This document shows, piece after piece, positions 29,926 to 37,787 of a stretch of 64,000 bases of DNA (positions are counted from its first letter, which is position 1; each line of letters starts with the position of its first letter). The DNA comes from an uncultured bacterium (GTDB lineage Bacteria; Cyanobacteriota; Vampirovibrionia; Gastranaerophilales; Gastranaerophilaceae): the NCBI GenBank assembly GCA_947428835.1, contig CANENE010000008.1:29167-93166 (forward strand), read 5' to 3'. Both the position numbers and the translations under genes were made by a program. Below the pieces are notes generated by a model. That model was not told the origin of the DNA. It made no database searches and saw nothing but the letters and a program-made list of their open reading frames with translations.

Positions 29926-29943
29926 TTGTTTCAGTTTGTTTCA
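29926..29943 (+). repeat. Pair of TTGTTTCA repeats (putative integrase arm sites, left inner)
   Basis: TTGTTTCA at 29926-29933 and 29936-29943, same orientation, 10 nt apart; overlaps the end of the OLD gene's 3' flank. Confidence 0.5.
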
Positions 29944-29944
29944 A

Positions 29945-31804
29945 TTATTCTTCTGTTAAAGCTGCTTTAAATTTGTTAATTAACTCATTCAATAATGGAA
30001 AATCAGAAGATAGATTATTTTTTGTAATTTTTCCACAAATTAAATCTGCCAACTCATATTTAAGATTGTTGCATCTGTCTTTATCTCTTTTTAAGCTAGA
30101 GTCTTGATTAAGTATTTGAGCTAACACAGGGGCTTGATTATTTAAATTAAAATCTTTTTCACATTTTTCATCAAAAAAGGTTTTTACTAAGTTTAAAGGA
30201 TATAAATCTTCTAATGTAAATTTATCATATTCTTTGTTTACCAAGTCTTTTAATGTAAAAACTCTATTTCGATAGCAATTTCTCTTTATAATTTCGCTTT
30301 TATTCTTTCGACCTTCTTGGTCATCATCTACTATAAAGTATGGATATACTTTTTCACCACAAAACATAGTAGCTAAATTTATCATGTGTGAAGCTCCACC
30401 AGATGATTTTATAGCGTAGTGATCTTTAGTATTGGTTACTTTAAATAATTTTTCAAATATTTGTTTATCGTCATTTCCCTCAACTATAATAATTTTTTGA
30501 GGTAATAGCTCTCTGAAAATATTTAACCCAAAAGCTGAATTCAAAACTTTATTGTCCCACATTGATATACTATCACTTATCTGTGTTGCAAATGTTTTAA
30601 TACCATTTTTCTCAATTTTCCAATGTCTTTCAGAACATTCTCTGTCAATCATAAATGGGGAATGTGTGGATATAAACACATAATTATTTTCACCAATCTT
30701 TAAAAGTTCTCTTTTCATATCCTCTATACTTTCAGGATAGAGATGAGTTTCAGGTTCGTCAATTAAAATTAAAGTATCAGATAATTTCTTTACGCTATTT
30801 TCTGCAGATAAACTTAGAATTAGTGATATAAATTGTTTAAAACCATCACTTTTAAACTTCATATCAAAATATCGGCTTGAAGTATCTTCAATTTGGATTG
30901 TACATTTTCCAGTATCACTTATTCTAACCGATATTTTAACATTTTGATTAGCCCAAACTTTTGAAATATATTCAGTTGTTTTTGTACTGAGTTCAGATTC
31001 TAATTCAGACCTTGAGTCAACATCTTCAAGAGCATTATTTATGGCATTTGCTAATGTTGTTTCATTATATCCAGCTATTAAAAACATATTTTTTAATGGC
31101 ACCAAGCTATCAGGATTATTAACGAAATTATTAAGTTGCAAGTTTGGATTATCATTAAAAATTAAATGCTTGTCATCTGATTTCCAAGTGATAAGTTGTG
31201 GTATATATTTGTTTAGTTCTTTGTCAATTTTATCTTTTAAATATTTTTCTATTAAATCTTTTGTGAGCTCTTTTCCATTTTCTGGTATTTCTGTACCAAG
31301 TAATCCTGCTCGTCCTTTTACTTCTATTGACGTAATCGAATTTTCATTATTCAATACTGCATAATAATTTTTGGACTTTTCAGATAATTGCACATTAAAA
31401 GTTAACAAACTTTCAACACTTGTCATATCTTTACGTGCATACAAATTTTTTGTTACATTTAGAATTTTAAGTGTAGATAAAAAATTCTCAGGAAAAATAT
31501 TCATTTCCTTTATAGTGTTTAAAATTTCTTTATTATTTAAAACTTTAAATTCATAATAAATATCAATGTATTTATTATCTTCATTTTTATAATCTCTGTG
31601 GCAAACATTAGTATATTTAATTGGTTTGCCTTCTTCACATAAAAAGGCAAGCGCCTTTAATAAATTTGTTTTACCGCTATCATTTTTCCCAACAAAAATT
31701 GTTGTATATGAATTTCCATACTTTTGAACTGGGATAGCAACTTCATCTCTTATGCTTAAAAAATTTTCAACCCTAATTTCTGTTAATTCTAAAATCTTTG
31801 TCAT
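29945..31804 (-). CDS. OLD-family ATP-dependent endonuclease (ABC-type ATPase plus TOPRIM)
   Basis: 619 residues. N-terminal ABC/SMC-like ATPase with Walker A VGKNDSGKTNLLKALAFL, and Walker B plus H-loop LILIDEPETHLYPES ... VFISTHSPFMID. The C-terminal TOPRIM domain starts at KIIIVEGNDDKQIFEKLF (catalytic E) and has YFIVDDDQEGR (acidic D-D). This is the architecture of OLD nucleases and Gabija GajA. No UvrD-like GajB partner lies beside it, so a stand-alone class-1-like OLD is more likely. It sits between the tRNA end and the integrase, a usual cargo position, and probably serves anti-phage defence (inference). Confidence 0.88.
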   Translation of the reverse strand: MTKILELTEIRVENFLSIRDEVAIPVQKYGNSYTTIFVGKNDSGKTNLLKALAFLCEEGKPIKYTNVCHRDYKNEDNKYIDIYYEFKVLNNKEILNTIKEMNIFPENFLSTLKILNVTKNLYARKDMTSVESLLTFNVQLSEKSKNYYAVLNNENSITSIEVKGRAGLLGTEIPENGKELTKDLIEKYLKDKIDKELNKYIPQLITWKSDDKHLIFNDNPNLQLNNFVNNPDSLVPLKNMFLIAGYNETTLANAINNALEDVDSRSELESELSTKTTEYISKVWANQNVKISVRISDTGKCTIQIEDTSSRYFDMKFKSDGFKQFISLILSLSAENSVKKLSDTLILIDEPETHLYPESIEDMKRELLKIGENNYVFISTHSPFMIDRECSERHWKIEKNGIKTFATQISDSISMWDNKVLNSAFGLNIFRELLPQKIIIVEGNDDKQIFEKLFKVTNTKDHYAIKSSGGASHMINLATMFCGEKVYPYFIVDDDQEGRKNKSEIIKRNCYRNRVFTLKDLVNKEYDKFTLEDLYPLNLVKTFFDEKCEKDFNLNNQAPVLAQILNQDSSLKRDKDRCNNLKYELADLICGKITKNNLSSDFPLLNELINKFKAALTEE

Positions 31805-31843
31805 ACCATACCTGCCTTGTTAAGACATGTTATAGTATAAACA

Positions 31844-32935
31844 TTAGAAAATCACAACATCATTCAACGCATTAGCGCCAATCTCGTACAATTCGGGCAT
31901 TAAGTGGCCGTATTTATCTAGCGTTACTTGAATTGAGCTATGGCCCATTTGTTGCTGAATAAATTTAATAGGCATTTTCTTTGCTATCATTAAACTTGCG
32001 TAAGTATGCCTTAAATCGTGAAATCTAATATCTCTTATGCCTGCTTTGGCTAAACAAGGTTTAAAATAGCGTTTTACCATATTATTAGGGTCTAAATATG
32101 TTCCTATGCTATTACAAAATATGACATTACCTTTCGGCGCTTTTCTTTTCCATTCTTTAAGTACCGTTATTAAATTTTCAGGAATACAAACATTACGGAT
32201 AGAGTGCTTTGTTTTTGTCTCCTCAACTCTACCATGGTTAAGGCTTTTATTAACTCTTATCAGTTTTCTATCAAAACCTACATCATTCCAAGTTAAAGCC
32301 AAAAGTTCACCCCTTCTCATACCGGTTGCTATTGCAGTTTGCAATAATGGGTAAAAGGTTGGATATTCTGCTTTTGCAGTCTGTAATAATGTCTTAATAT
32401 CAAAAGTGTCTAAAAACTCCATTTCTAAATGTGGAAGTCTTAAACGTTTTATTGATGTTACGGGGTTATAATTTACAACACCATTCTCTATTGCTTTATT
32501 AAAAATACCGCTCAACAGATTTATAGTATGGTTTATGGTTTTATTCTTATAACCCTTATCTTGCATAATCTTAATATACTCTCTTATTACATTTGGAGTA
32601 ATTTCATTTGCCTTAAACCTTTCAAAATAAGGTAATAAGTGGTTTTTAAGATACCCTTTATAACCCAAAATCGTGTTTAGCTTACAGTATGACTCTGCAT
32701 AATTATTCATAAAACTATCAACAATGGCTGTAAACATTAGTTGTTTGTTTTTATGAATTAAAGTACCCTTATCAAGTTCTATTCTGATTTGAGCCAAGTA
32801 GCTTTCAGCATCCGCTTTGGTTTTAAAGCCGCTTTTCATAACTCTTTTACCTAGATTGTCGATATAATCGACAGTCCAAGCTGTGCCTTTTGAGCCATCC
32901 TTATTTGTCCATGTTCTTTTCTTTACTTTTGCCAT
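31844..32935 (-). CDS. Tyrosine-family site-specific integrase
   Basis: 363 residues, typical length. An N-terminal arm-binding AP2-like region (VKKRTWTNKDGSKGTAWTVDYIDNLGKRV) and a SAM-like core-binding domain (about 65-155) precede the catalytic domain. Catalytic residues are visible in TGMRRGELLALTW (Arg), HDLRHTYAS (His-x-x-Arg), MGHSSI (His) and VTLDKYGH (Tyr). It should act on the tRNA-Met attachment sites. It is 3 nt from the excisionase-like gene, in the same direction. Confidence 0.96.
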   Translation of the reverse strand: MAKVKKRTWTNKDGSKGTAWTVDYIDNLGKRVMKSGFKTKADAESYLAQIRIELDKGTLIHKNKQLMFTAIVDSFMNNYAESYCKLNTILGYKGYLKNHLLPYFERFKANEITPNVIREYIKIMQDKGYKNKTINHTINLLSGIFNKAIENGVVNYNPVTSIKRLRLPHLEMEFLDTFDIKTLLQTAKAEYPTFYPLLQTAIATGMRRGELLALTWNDVGFDRKLIRVNKSLNHGRVEETKTKHSIRNVCIPENLITVLKEWKRKAPKGNVIFCNSIGTYLDPNNMVKRYFKPCLAKAGIRDIRFHDLRHTYASLMIAKKMPIKFIQQQMGHSSIQVTLDKYGHLMPELYEIGANALNDVVIF

Positions 32936-32938
32936 GAA

Positions 32939-33118
32939 TTAATAACTACCTTGTTGAGTATGATTATTGATATAATTTTGTAGTGTTTCGGGGTTAAAAC
33001 GTAATAATTTACCAATTTTGATGTGTTCAATTTTCTTTTTATACACCCAATCATAAATCGTTGAAATTTCTACACCTAAAATTTCTGCAACTTCTTTTGC
33101 GCTTAATAATTTTTTCAT
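32939..33118 (-). CDS. Excisionase-like MerR-type HTH protein
   Basis: 59 residues from the ATG at 33118; GAGG lies 11 nt before it, while an ATG at 33127 would be only 2-3 nt from it. LLSAKEVAEILGVEISTIYDWVYKKKIEHIKIGKLLRF is the winged-HTH excisionase/helix-turn-helix type 17 pattern. Position directly before the integrase fits a recombination directionality factor. Confidence 0.85.
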   Translation of the reverse strand: MKKLLSAKEVAEILGVEISTIYDWVYKKKIEHIKIGKLLRFNPETLQNYINNHTQQGSY

Positions 33119-33183
33119 AAGATACATTTCCTCTTTTAAAATTGCTTACATGTACCTATACGAATTTTTTGATTGAGCAAAAA

Positions 33184-34002
33184 CTATTGCGATATTTTTA
33201 GATAATTTACGGCAGTTGTCGCTGATTTAACGGCTTTAAAGATATAATTCTTATCATTATGTAGTGCTTTAAGCCAACTTGCTACATAACTGCTTGTATT
33301 GGTGATATTCGGTGTAATACCAAATTCAGCACAAAGAAAGCTTGCGCCAATTTCTGCGACTAATTCCTCAAAAGCTCTGTCGCTTTCTTTATTAATTTCT
33401 AGTCGATTGAGCCTATTTTTATGCCCTGTCCAATGTACCAGTTCATGAAGTAATGTTGAATAATATCCCTCTGTATCTTCAAACTTAGATTTCAAAGGCA
33501 TATTTATATAATCTTGACTAGGCTTATAAAAAGCTCTCTCGCCTTGGTGTTTAAGATTGACTTTTGTATTTTTGATTAACTCTTCAATACCATCAACGCT
33601 AATAATTTTCTCGTTTTCTGTGTCAATTTTAATACCTTCAATTTGATCCAAGTTAAAAACGTATTCAGTCCTAAAAAAATGGGTAATGACATTTTCCATA
33701 TCATTACCCTCGTCTTTTGTTTCTTTTTTCTTTGTTATGCAAGCTATAATTCTTGTTGCTTTCTCGCCCTTTTTAACATTACCCTTTAATTGCTTTGCTT
33801 GTCCAAAACCTAACCAATAATGACTTGTATAGCCATGTTTTAAATTACCGAGCCATAACATCAATGTATTCATTCCGTTATAAGCCTGCCCTGTCTTAAA
33901 GTTTGTTGGCAAAGAACACCTTTTAAAAGGACAATGCCAAGGAACGATACCATCTTCAAGAGCTTTAATTATCTGGTTAGTAATATCATCATACAAACTC
34001 AT
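33184..34002 (-). CDS. ArdC-like antirestriction protein (ssDNA-binding plus zincin)
   Basis: 272 residues. The N-terminal ArdC-N-like domain shows IIKALEDGIVPWHCPFKR, YNGMNTLMLWL and YWLGFGQAKQLKGNVKKGEKATRII. The C-terminal metallopeptidase-like domain has HELVHWTGHKNRL (HExxH) and a downstream Glu (AFEELVAEIGASFLC). ArdC proteins protect incoming DNA from type I and IIA restriction. AGGGGGTAGTG precedes the ATG at 34002, which overlaps the preceding gene's stop region. A type I system lies 20 kb away in this window. Confidence 0.85.
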   Translation of the reverse strand: MSLYDDITNQIIKALEDGIVPWHCPFKRCSLPTNFKTGQAYNGMNTLMLWLGNLKHGYTSHYWLGFGQAKQLKGNVKKGEKATRIIACITKKKETKDEGNDMENVITHFFRTEYVFNLDQIEGIKIDTENEKIISVDGIEELIKNTKVNLKHQGERAFYKPSQDYINMPLKSKFEDTEGYYSTLLHELVHWTGHKNRLNRLEINKESDRAFEELVAEIGASFLCAEFGITPNITNTSSYVASWLKALHNDKNYIFKAVKSATTAVNYLKISQ

Positions 34003-34004
34003 CA

Positions 34005-34415
34005 CTACCCCCTTATTGATTGAAGAAATACGGTTGTAGTAATCGCTCTTATGCTATCTTCAGATTTATAGCCTGTGATAGAAGCTCGAACCATTTTGTC
34101 GCATTCTTCATAATGTTTGGCGAGCCATTGAGTTTTGTTTAACAAAGTATTCTTAACGGTTTCATTAACTGATTCTTTTGTTAGCATCTGCTCTGTTATA
34201 CCCTCATTAATAGGTATAACAATGATTTTATTGCCCTCTTTATCAAGCGTAACTTTTTGATTGCGCTTAAGAGTTGGCATAAATCTGTCGCTTGCCATAC
34301 CCCATTTAGTAATCTGTTCTCCGCTGTCTGTTTGAAAGACTACGGTTAAACGTTTACCGAACTTTGTAGTTACCTCTTTACAAGGGTACTTTACGACTGC
34401 ATTCATTTTAGTCAT
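34005..34415 (-). CDS. Small protein with possible OB-like beta domain
   Basis: 136 residues from the ATG at 34415, supported by AAAGGAG 9 nt before; a GTG at 34439 is upstream in frame but the ribosome site falls inside. Residues about 8-75 are beta-rich (AVVKYPCKEVTTKFGKRLTVVFQTDSGEQITKWG ... QKVTLDKEGNKIIVIPI), compatible with an OB fold. The C-terminal half is helical. Next to ArdC and the replication region it could bind single-stranded DNA; this is inference from fold impression and context. Confidence 0.55.
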   Translation of the reverse strand: MTKMNAVVKYPCKEVTTKFGKRLTVVFQTDSGEQITKWGMASDRFMPTLKRNQKVTLDKEGNKIIVIPINEGITEQMLTKESVNETVKNTLLNKTQWLAKHYEECDKMVRASITGYKSEDSIRAITTTVFLQSIRG

Positions 34416-34487
34416 TTGCTGACTCCTTTCTATTATCACTAAGGATATAAATACACTAAAAGCCTTTAATAATAGGCTTAAACATCC

Positions 34488-34531
34488 TTATAACAATAAT
34501 AGAACACTACTAAAAATATGGTGTCAACTTT
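34488..34531 (-). promoter_or_regulatory. Conserved promoter/operator element, copy 1
   Basis: On the reverse strand it has TTGACA followed by an ACAC...GTGT inverted pair and ends TATTGTTATAA, about 75 nt upstream of the OB-like/ArdC/xis/int genes. A near copy is at 37413-37456; a shortened copy (ACTAAAAATATGGT on the forward strand) lies near 36390-36403 before the helicase ATG. Confidence 0.6.
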
Positions 34532-34778
34532 TCTATTTAATTATAATTTCATCTTCTATTATATTATCTTTTTTAATTTTAAATTTATTTTTATTTTTTA
34601 TATTATTTATTTTTTTACTTTTTTTATTATTAATTATATTATTATTTTTTTTCTTCTTCTTCATCTCTTTAATTATTTATACGAAAATATGGTTGTAGCA
34701 ATTACTACAAAAACACTATTTTTTTGAAAAATAGCCATTTTGGTTCAAAAGTTATATCGCGCTTGCATTATAGAAATT
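34532..34778. other. AT-rich, strand-asymmetric tract (possible replication origin)
   Basis: No gene is supported here. From about 34532 to 34690 the forward strand is almost only T and A, with long T-runs and short ATTATT/TTATTT repeats, then TTCTTCTTCTTC. It lies between the helicase gene and the replication/antirestriction operon. Its composition suggests an easily melted region, but no iterons were found. Confidence 0.35.
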
Positions 34779-36374
34779 TTATTCTATTTCTTCCTTGATA
34801 ATTTTATCAATGGGCATATATAAATTTTCAGATATTAGCTTTTCTTTATAACTCTCTAATTCTTTTAATAATACTCTCATTCTTGGCGCTTCTTTGAAAT
34901 CATCGTCTATTCTACCTTTGCAATAGATAATGTAAGTATCAATGTGTGTATCCGAAACTGCTGCGCCACTATAATCGGATAAATGCAACTTTATAGATGT
35001 GCTATACTTTAGAATGTTTTGGGTATATCTTGTAACAAGTCCAACCCCAGAATACAACTTGAAATTACCACTTACAATAGTTTTGCTTGAAAGTTTTTTT
35101 AGCATCATACCTAGATTTTTTGCATCGTATTCACTACTTGGCAGTTTTTCATTTAATGCATATTGTGAGTACATTTCTTTCATATAACTACTTAATGTTG
35201 TTGGACCTAATAAGAAATTTTCATCAATATAAACAAGATTCATTGCTTTTGAATGTTTAACACCCACTAAATCAGTTCTCAATAAAACGGCTTCTTTACA
35301 TAATTCCATTGGGAATTTAATTTTTTCACCCTCTTTATATTCTTGATAACCTTCAATTAACCAATTAAATATGCCATCTTTTTCTTGTTGTAATTTAAAT
35401 ATTAAATCTCTATCAATTTCTAATTCTGTAAATATCTTATTAAATACTATAAGTTGCATTCTACGAAATAACGAATGTCCGCCATCTGCAGCTTTTGGTA
35501 AATTATTTGTAATTCCTATAAATTTTGAAGGTAATCTATCTTCAAGCACCATATTATTAGCTATTTCAATTCTTAAAGTGTCATTACCGGTAAGCTGTTT
35601 TAAGATATTCTCATTAATTTTGTCAGTTCCTACAAATTCATTAACGTTTATAAATCTTCGCCCTTTTAGCTCTTTATAAATATCACCAGTAATTACAGAA
35701 TTTCTATTTGTTAAAATATTCTTGCTAAAAGTAATTGAATATTCCCCAACAACTGATTTTAACGCTTCAATAAGAGTTGTTTTACCATTCGCGCCTTCCC
35801 CATGAAAGAAGTAGAACGATTGTCTATTTGTGTAGCCGCTTATCAAATACCCTAATGACTTTTTGAAATAACTAACAATACTTTGATTATTGGTATAATT
35901 TGAAAATATTTCTTCAATAAATTTAGTAAACCTTTCACATTTTGCGCTTGGATTATAATTAACATTAGAAATTTTAGTCAAATAAAGTTCTTTTGCCTTT
36001 TCGTTATGTTCTATAAACTCCCCTGTATCAAGATTATAAACTCCATTTAAGCAATTAAATAATTCGGGGTGCTTATCAAAAATATTTGCTGATTTATGGT
36101 ATTTTTTAATTCTTTCTAAAATAGTTATCGAACGCCTTATTAGTAAATAATCATTACTAGTACCATTTGGATATACCTCACAAAGCGTGCCATACATTTT
36201 TTCAAACAAAAGATTATGGGCATCTAATTCCCATTTTTGCCCATTATAAATAGCCCAGCTTTTTAATTCAGGCAAATAATAAAAAGCATCTTTATAGCGT
36301 GCTTCAAATTCACTTATCAATTTTGATTGTGATATTCTAGGTTGTTTTATATTGGTTTTATTTTCATCTTCCAT
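34779..36374 (-). CDS. D5_N/SF3 replicative helicase (P4-primase C-terminal type)
   Basis: 531 residues from the ATG at 36374; the longer frame to 36422 crosses the conserved promoter motif and a CATTAT box that ends 7 nt before this ATG. A D5_N-like region (about 60-185) precedes an SF3 helicase: FFHGEGANGKTTLIEAL (Walker A), RRFINVNEFVG (Walker B region) and FIGITNNLPKAADGGHSLFRR (sensor/arginine finger). There is no archaeo-eukaryotic primase domain before it, so it looks like a helicase-only replication protein. It should initiate or drive element replication. Confidence 0.88.
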   Translation of the reverse strand: MEDENKTNIKQPRISQSKLISEFEARYKDAFYYLPELKSWAIYNGQKWELDAHNLLFEKMYGTLCEVYPNGTSNDYLLIRRSITILERIKKYHKSANIFDKHPELFNCLNGVYNLDTGEFIEHNEKAKELYLTKISNVNYNPSAKCERFTKFIEEIFSNYTNNQSIVSYFKKSLGYLISGYTNRQSFYFFHGEGANGKTTLIEALKSVVGEYSITFSKNILTNRNSVITGDIYKELKGRRFINVNEFVGTDKINENILKQLTGNDTLRIEIANNMVLEDRLPSKFIGITNNLPKAADGGHSLFRRMQLIVFNKIFTELEIDRDLIFKLQQEKDGIFNWLIEGYQEYKEGEKIKFPMELCKEAVLLRTDLVGVKHSKAMNLVYIDENFLLGPTTLSSYMKEMYSQYALNEKLPSSEYDAKNLGMMLKKLSSKTIVSGNFKLYSGVGLVTRYTQNILKYSTSIKLHLSDYSGAAVSDTHIDTYIIYCKGRIDDDFKEAPRMRVLLKELESYKEKLISENLYMPIDKIIKEEIE

Positions 36375-36432
36375 ATTTAAAATAATGCTACTAAAAATAT
36401 GGTAAATAATAAAGAGGGTCATTAAGCTAAAC

Positions 36433-37359
36433 TTAAGGAATATTAAAATAATTACTCATTTGAATATACCAGTTTTTTAAATGTAAAGGTGGTTCAAAAC
36501 TGCGTAATACATTATCCCAATATCCACTTTTAAAATGAGACTGTTGCTCTTTGTTTAATAGGCTTTTCCAAACATAGTGCAATTCTTTACCTACATATGA
36601 TTTTAAACCATTTGCATAAGTACAGTTTTTATCATTTAAAATGTTGAGCTTTGTATTCTTACTATGAGATAAATGCACTACGATATAATCTTCAATCTTA
36701 TGAGGTCCAAAGTTCATCCCTACTGTTTCTTGTCCTAACATGTGCTGTCTTAATAATTGATAAAACGGTTCATAACCTACGTCATACAAACCCCAATCAT
36801 CATGGTTAGAAAAATTAAATAGAATATCTTTACCTGCTTTTCTATCTCTTGCTATTATTGGCGAATACCTTGATAATCTTTCGACACCTTTGCCGCCTAA
36901 GAATTTACCAGTATTGCTTTTTGATGAGTAATGTTCTGTAAACTTCCATTCTATAAGTAATTGCGTTATTTTATTATCTACAACAGCTAAAATATAAGCA
37001 TCTATGCTTGTTCTGTGATGTCCTCGCATATATCCGTTTTCTTCACCTATTGGTGACTGCTTTGGCCCTATCCATTCAAAAATAACATTACCATAATCTC
37101 TATAAAGTGTGCCGCTAAAATCCCAATTAGGCCCTATTGTAATAATATTGCTGGCATTTATTCCGATTAGTTGCAAAATCTTAATAAGATATTCTTTATT
37201 TTCGGGTTTTGTGAACGGATACAAAAAATTTAAACAACTTGCCTGCGAACTAATCGGACTTGCCAATCCATTATGCGCTTTAATTCTGCCACGTTTCAAA
37301 ATCTCTAAAATTTCATCATCAAATAAATTAGACCGAATTTTATCGGTTAGCATTGTCAT
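36433..37359 (-). CDS. PGN_0703-like putative restriction-endonuclease-fold protein
   Basis: 308 residues. The middle reads TSIDAYILAVVDNKITQLLIEWKFTEHYS: an Asp, then beta-strand and E-x-K, as in PD-(D/E)XK nucleases and reminiscent of the PGN_0703 family. GAGAGG lies 7 nt before the ATG at 37359. It has its own conserved promoter element upstream and is followed by the helicase gene. Target (phage DNA, plasmid, own processing) is unknown. Confidence 0.6.
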   Translation of the reverse strand: MTMLTDKIRSNLFDDEILEILKRGRIKAHNGLASPISSQASCLNFLYPFTKPENKEYLIKILQLIGINASNIITIGPNWDFSGTLYRDYGNVIFEWIGPKQSPIGEENGYMRGHHRTSIDAYILAVVDNKITQLLIEWKFTEHYSSKSNTGKFLGGKGVERLSRYSPIIARDRKAGKDILFNFSNHDDWGLYDVGYEPFYQLLRQHMLGQETVGMNFGPHKIEDYIVVHLSHSKNTKLNILNDKNCTYANGLKSYVGKELHYVWKSLLNKEQQSHFKSGYWDNVLRSFEPPLHLKNWYIQMSNYFNIP

Positions 37360-37412
37360 AAAAATACCTCTCTTTCAATAATATCTACATTCTAAGACCG
37401 TTTGGAAGTCTT

Positions 37413-37456
37413 TTATAACAATACTAAAACACCCCTCAAAATGTAGTGTCAACTTT
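37413..37456 (-). promoter_or_regulatory. Conserved promoter/operator element, copy 2
   Basis: Same length as copy 1 and identical over the ends (TTATAACAATA and GTGTCAACTT on the forward strand). On the reverse strand TTGACA would drive the PGN_0703-like gene and helicase. It overlaps the terminator of the upstream operon. Confidence 0.6.
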
Positions 37457-37469
37457 GAGAGGTGTTTTT
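37428..37469. terminator. Terminator between the MBL operon and the PGN_0703-like gene
   Basis: Stem AACACC-c-CTCAAA / TTTGAG-a-GGTGTT with one mismatch and a 13-nt loop, A-run before and T-run after, so it can work both ways. It would end the reverse-strand operon that stops at 37488. Confidence 0.7.
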
Positions 37470-37487
37470 AATTTCTGCTTGTGCAGT

Positions 37488-37775
37488 TTATTCAAAGTAA
37501 GTTTTCATAACCGCTTTTAAAATATCACTATTAAAAATATCACCTCTGCAATCAATTTTGCTAATTTCTTTACTTGATGAATTTTGCAACGATAATTTTG
37601 AGCCTTGAATATTCAAAATACCGATTTTTGAGCTTTTGTTTTTCACTTCATATTTATTGGTTACAATCTTTTTAATATATCCTATTGTCGAACCGTTTCT
37701 TTTAATTTCTGCTGATGAGTCGCTGCCATCAATTACATAATTTCCGCTACTTCCTTTAACTTCAAACTTTGCCAT
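37488..37775 (-). CDS. Small beta-rich protein of the MBL/PD-(D/E)XK unit
   Basis: 95 residues, unrecognised. Short repeated strands alternate with turns (GNYVIDGSDSSAEIKRNG, STIGYIKKIVTNKYEV, KIGILNIQGSKLSLQNSS), suggesting a compact beta sheet or LURP/tubby-like half barrel. No signal or membrane segment. A 12-nt gap separates it from the upstream MBL gene, with AAAGGAGTTAAAGT before the ATG, so it is the last gene of a three-gene operon. It could be a regulator or inhibitor of the nucleases (inference). Confidence 0.6.
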   Translation of the reverse strand: MAKFEVKGSSGNYVIDGSDSSAEIKRNGSTIGYIKKIVTNKYEVKNKSSKIGILNIQGSKLSLQNSSSKEISKIDCRGDIFNSDILKAVMKTYFE

Positions 37776-37787
37776 ACTTTAACTCCT

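Noticed and set aside
29945..31804. Gabija system
   Set aside because: GajA-like architecture is present, but no UvrD-like helicase gene lies next to it.
34518..34727. 69-residue Phe/Ile-rich ORF
   Set aside because: It is only the translation of the T-rich tract, with no ribosome site.
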